From contig CABMJJ010000007.1 in NCBI GenBank assembly GCA_902386555.1, forward strand, positions 124,001 to 188,000: a stretch of 64,000 nucleotides of DNA. The letters run 5' to 3'. Of this stretch, positions 60,962 to 64,000 are shown one piece after another. Both the position numbers and the translations under genes were made by a program. The notes below the pieces were generated by a model, which ran no database searches, had not been told where the DNA came from, and was given only the letters and a program-made list of their open reading frames with translations. Numbering within the stretch: position 1 is the first letter of the stretch; each line of letters starts with the position of its first letter. The stretch comes from Candidatus Bilamarchaeum dharawalense. GTDB taxonomy: Archaea > Micrarchaeota > Micrarchaeia > Anstonellales > Bilamarchaeaceae.

Positions 60962-61962
60962 AGTTTTTTCAGATCAAGCACTACTTGAACAATATTTGGT
61001 GCATAGGGTCTGACAATTCGCATATTCTCAAATTCAATGGCAACTTTTGATTGGGATGCCGCAGTTTGTGCTTTCTCCATTGCTTGCACAAATGGATCTT
61101 CAGACTCGGACCAGGTATAGAAATGGATTATGCCCCCATTTTTTACAGATGCAAAAGCAATGTTCAGGAATTCGTGGCCTGTTTTCGGAAGTGGCATGAC
61201 CACTCGATCAAAGTCTTTCCCGCTAAATTTATGTGCATCGCATTCCATTGCTTCCACATTTTTCAGCCTATTCAATTCGATATTTTGACGCATGTAGGAA
61301 ACTGCAACTGGATTGAGTTCAACAGCAACAATCTCAGCATCAGGATGTTTTTTGGCAAAAACAAGAGCAAATGGGCCAACACCAGCGAAAAGCACCAGGA
61401 TTTTTTCTCCTGGTCGGATAAGTTCTGCAATGCGGGTGCGCTCATAGGCTAAACGAACAGAAAAATAAACCTTGGCAACATCGAGTTTCATCAAAGCTCC
61501 GCTTTCTTTGTAAATTGTCTCGGTTTTTTTCTCTCCGGCAATGTGACTGAGTTGCCTTACCCTGAACTCGCCTTCCATGGGGCCAAGTTTTTTTAGAACA
61601 GTTTTAACATTCCTATGGATCTTGAGAACAGTGTCACCAATCTCCAGTTCCTTTGATGTCAAGGCGTCAGGTACTTCAATTATGGCGATGTCTCCGATGA
61701 TATCAAAGGAAGCAACAAGATTTTCAAGTTCTTCAGAAGAAAAAATTTTGGAGAGTGCATCTTTTAGTTTTCCGTGTGGTTCAAGTCTTTTTTCTGCCTG
61801 AAGTTCAACTATTTCAAATTTTTTATTTTTCGAAGAGAGAATTGGGAATAAAACAAAATCCCCATCTTTGAGAATGGAGTACTCTAAAGATAGACTATTT
61901 TCATCTGCAAGTTCTTTACGTATTTTTTCAGCCTGTTTTTTTGGAACCTTTAGAAATTTCAT
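60958..61962 (-). CDS. trm5: Trm5/TYW2-like tRNA methyltransferase
   Basis: A 334-residue class I methyltransferase. The C-terminal half has LRPGEKILVLFAG-type motif I (EKILVLFAGVGPFALVFA), AVELNPVAVSYM and VMPLPKTGHEFL in place of Trm5 NPPH-type motif, matching Trm5 family proteins that make m1G37. The N-terminal half resembles the D1 domain of Trm5b (LSLEYSILKDGDF). GGAGA six bases upstream fixes ATG 61962. Taw2-type activity is an alternative. Confidence 0.82.
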   Translation of the reverse strand: MKFLKVPKKQAEKIRKELADENSLSLEYSILKDGDFVLFPILSSKNKKFEIVELQAEKRLEPHGKLKDALSKIFSSEELENLVASFDIIGDIAIIEVPDALTSKELEIGDTVLKIHRNVKTVLKKLGPMEGEFRVRQLSHIAGEKKTETIYKESGALMKLDVAKVYFSVRLAYERTRIAELIRPGEKILVLFAGVGPFALVFAKKHPDAEIVAVELNPVAVSYMRQNIELNRLKNVEAMECDAHKFSGKDFDRVVMPLPKTGHEFLNIAFASVKNGGIIHFYTWSESEDPFVQAMEKAQTAASQSKVAIEFENMRIVRPYAPNIVQVVLDLKKL

Positions 61963-62020
61963 GATGTTCTCCTTTATTACAAATTGACTTTTTGTAACAC
62001 TATTTTAAAATGTTACTTGT

Positions 62021-62029
62021 TATATATAG
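62021..62029 (+). promoter_or_regulatory. TATA box with nearby GTAACA/TGTTAC inverted repeat
   Basis: TATATATAG lies about 27 nt before ATG 62052, which has GGTGACTT as ribosome binding site. Just upstream, GTAACA (61994-61999) and TGTTAC (62011-62016) form an inverted repeat between the divergent genes. Confidence 0.5.
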
Positions 62030-62051
62030 AATACAAAAATGGTGACTTTAA

Positions 62052-62642
62052 ATGGCAACAAATAGAAGATTAGTTGGAGGACTAGTCGTGGCTATGGGTG
62101 CTGCGGCTATTTTCGGATATCAAGCTCACTCGGCAAAAGGCGAATTGGAAAGATTAAAATCAGCTGTAGCCAGCGAGGCAATAAGAACCGCAGCTACTGC
62201 GAAAGTTCATGATAAACTTGGAGAAACCACACTAATGCTTCCACGATGTTCTGAAGGTCAGGACCAGATTGACACTGAAATGATGAGTATACCTCTAGTA
62301 CTTGAAGCAGACGGAACAATACGCAGTGTTCCTAGCTTGCAAGATGGAGTGATTACCATCAAGGTTACCACCTGTGTTGATGATCAGGGAGTTGCAATAG
62401 CAGTGACTCCAGTTATGATGGATGTGGCATCAAATCTAGCAAGACTTTCTGGTAAAGCAGATGCAATGAGCTATGTTGGCCAGGCAAAAACAGAATCAGA
62501 AGGAGGGTTTGAGGGTTGCGAACCACCCCCTGAACCAGACAACTGTCAGCCAATTCCAAACAAGGGGAATGAGATCGATCGAGGCACTGTGATGCCAAAG
62601 TACACCCCACCAGTTAAAAGAGATGGTGAAATCCAAATCTAG
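62052..62642 (+). CDS. Small N-terminally anchored protein of unknown function
   Basis: A 196-residue protein with an N-terminal transmembrane helix (LVGGLVVAMGAAAIFGYQ) and a 170-residue outside domain with five Cys and a Pro-rich end (GCEPPPEPDNCQPIPNKG). No family recognised. It abuts the convergent leuS gene with no gap. Confidence 0.6.
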   Translation: MATNRRLVGGLVVAMGAAAIFGYQAHSAKGELERLKSAVASEAIRTAATAKVHDKLGETTLMLPRCSEGQDQIDTEMMSIPLVLEADGTIRSVPSLQDGVITIKVTTCVDDQGVAIAVTPVMMDVASNLARLSGKADAMSYVGQAKTESEGGFEGCEPPPEPDNCQPIPNKGNEIDRGTVMPKYTPPVKRDGEIQI

Positions 62643-64000
62643 CTAATCAAGAACAATGGCTGGCTTTCCCGGCATTGCATTCTTAGCCCTTTCATGCTGG
62701 GACTTATCCTCAAGCATCACTTCGATTTCACATTTGAATTCATTTTTGAAAAAGTCAATGGCACTGATAAGAGCTACAAGTTCATCAGCTGCACTGGAAA
62801 CCGAACCAAGGGAATGGACATTCTTTGCAAGAGATTTTGCCATCTTTTGAACAACATCCATTTTTGTTTTCATTTCCGGATCGCCAGATGCTGCCTTCAT
62901 AATTTTATCAAATGCTTTTTCCTTTGCTATTATAGTGTATATCCTACGCTTAAGGTCATTGGCAACAAAAATCGAAATCTTGGTTGGTTTTTTCTTTAAC
63001 AGGGTTTCAAGATTATCAATATCCTCTCGAACTTTTACCACGAGGGCTTCTCCGGCTTCAACTTCATCGCTAATGACAGATGGATCCACTTCAGGGAATT
63101 TTGCAGTGGCAACCAACCCAGTTTGGCCAGACATTTCCCAGAATTCTTCAGCATAGTGAGGCATGAATGGTGCGATTAGAGGAATCCATTTTACAAAAAA
63201 GCTATGCAGACCAGAATAGTCTCCATTGTTTCTTTTACCATACCATTTGAGATCATCAAATACGCCGTAGAAAATTTCAAGTGAAAGTTCCCTCATTTGG
63301 ATTTTTTCATAGAGCGCGGATGCTTTTTGGATCCTACGATTAAGACGGGAATTAAGCCATTTTCCAATATGTGTTCCGTAAAGTGGGTCAGCAGTAGACG
63401 CTGGTGAGCCCATTAGGATTTTCCATGCTTTACCTGATGATTCCACCATTTTTGCAATCTGTTCTATTCTTGTTCTGGTTCCTTCTGCAACGGTTTTATT
63501 GAAATCAGTGTCACTGGAAAGATCTGCACCGCAAACAACCGAGAAACGAATGACATCAGCACCATATTCCGTAATTGCTTTTCTCAGGGGTAAAATATTG
63601 CCCATGCTTTTTGACATCTTCTTGCCATCCATGAGAACAAAACCATTGGTAACAATTTGTTTTGGCCAGTGTTTTTTGTCAAAAATCGCAACATGATTGA
63701 AGATGAAAAAGGGCAGGTGATTTCGAACCAGATCTGCACCTGAATGCCTTGAATCAAGGGGATACCAGTAGACGAAACTTTCTCTGATTTTATCCAGCTT
63801 GGCATTGCCACTGCCCTTTCCCAGTAGCACATAATCAAAGAATTTCTCATCAAGCTGCTCTGGAGTAAAATCATTGAGCAGATGAGCAATGGTATAAAAC
63901 GCCATGTAGATGGTGGAATCGGACAGGGCTTCTATCATCTGGGTTTTATCAAATGGAAAACGAGTACCAAGACCAGCAGCACGAGTACACGCCTTCTCCC
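62643..64000 (-). CDS. leuS: Leucyl-tRNA synthetase, C-terminal part (runs off window)
   Basis: The last 452 residues of archaeal LeuRS. The frame is open to the window edge with AGLGTRFPFDKTQ, DSTIYMAFYTIA and the KMSKS signature (GKKMSKSMGNI), followed by the anticodon-binding helical domain. These match archaeal/eukaryotic LeuRS more than bacterial. The N-terminal catalytic and editing domains lie beyond the window on the right. Charges tRNA-Leu. Confidence 0.93.
   Translation of the reverse strand, partial: EKACTRAAGLGTRFPFDKTQMIEALSDSTIYMAFYTIAHLLNDFTPEQLDEKFFDYVLLGKGSGNAKLDKIRESFVYWYPLDSRHSGADLVRNHLPFFIFNHVAIFDKKHWPKQIVTNGFVLMDGKKMSKSMGNILPLRKAITEYGADVIRFSVVCGADLSSDTDFNKTVAEGTRTRIEQIAKMVESSGKAWKILMGSPASTADPLYGTHIGKWLNSRLNRRIQKASALYEKIQMRELSLEIFYGVFDDLKWYGKRNNGDYSGLHSFFVKWIPLIAPFMPHYAEEFWEMSGQTGLVATAKFPEVDPSVISDEVEAGEALVVKVREDIDNLETLLKKKPTKISIFVANDLKRRIYTIIAKEKAFDKIMKAASGDPEMKTKMDVVQKMAKSLAKNVHSLGSVSSAADELVALISAIDFFKNEFKCEIEVMLEDKSQHERAKNAMPGKPAIVLD

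Overview
The window is an archaeal chromosome segment. Support comes from an MCM helicase, ribosomal protein S8e, archaeal-type LeuRS, archaeal phosphoglycerate mutase (ApgM), RtcB plus archease, a Cgi121 KEOPS subunit, a presenilin-type A22 protease, a geranylgeranyl reductase for ether lipids, a class III pilin, an intron-containing tRNA-Asn, and many TATA boxes about 25 nt upstream of start codons (often leaderless). Short genes, tight packing and many Cys-rich surface proteins suggest a DPANN-like lineage (Micrarchaeota or Diapherotrites type). That placement is inference from gene style; no marker tree could be run.

Layout. 1-12.5 kb: a visibly AT-rich surface-glycan locus. It encodes the whole UDP-GlcNAc to UDP-ManNAc3NAcA (di-N-acetylated mannuronate) route (WbpA, B, E, D and I homologues), glycosyltransferases and a flippase. 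12.5-17.9 kb: two adjacent secreted, membrane-anchored proteins, the first a 1300-residue sequon-rich protein and a likely glycan acceptor. 17.9-27.1 kb: RtcB / CobW-type GTPase / archease, carbamate kinase, a cyclic 2,3-diphosphoglycerate synthetase homologue, a dUTPase-family protein, a seven-repeat Cys lipoprotein, a RibL-like nucleotidyltransferase and a DHH phosphoesterase. 27.1-35.6 kb: an intron-bearing tRNA-Asn followed directly by a tyrosine integrase and an 8.3-kb accessory block (ribbon-helix-helix and winged-helix regulators, RepA-like ATPase, small unknown genes, lipoprotein and membrane proteins). The block ends at a second copy of the tRNA 3' end, so it reads as an integrated plasmid or virus-like element.

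35.6-43.7 kb: an acyltransferase-like protein, a phosphodiesterase lipoprotein, a three-gene operon (bacterial-style Ser/Thr kinase with PEGA-like tail, peptidoglycan-binding-domain protein, anchored ectodomain protein), geranylgeranyl reductase and S8e. 43.8-47.9 kb: methyltransferase, TPR/SEC-C protein, Cgi121, and a PhoU-like/PiT phosphate pair. 47.9-56.7 kb: an archaeal type IV pilus-like locus (winged-helix and coiled-coil proteins, secretion ATPase, two TadC/FlaJ-type membrane proteins, pilin). 56.8-64 kb: ApgM, MCM, presenilin-like protease, Trm5-like methyltransferase, an unknown anchored protein, and the C-terminal part of LeuRS running off the window.

Connections. The glycan locus, the sequon-rich surface proteins and the pilin form a cell-surface theme. 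RtcB and archease are the expected ligation machinery for the spliced tRNA-Asn exons found 8 kb away. The most unusual parts are the tRNA-Asn element with its divergent-promoter switch, the RtcB-CobW-archease arrangement, and the kinase/PG-binding operon.
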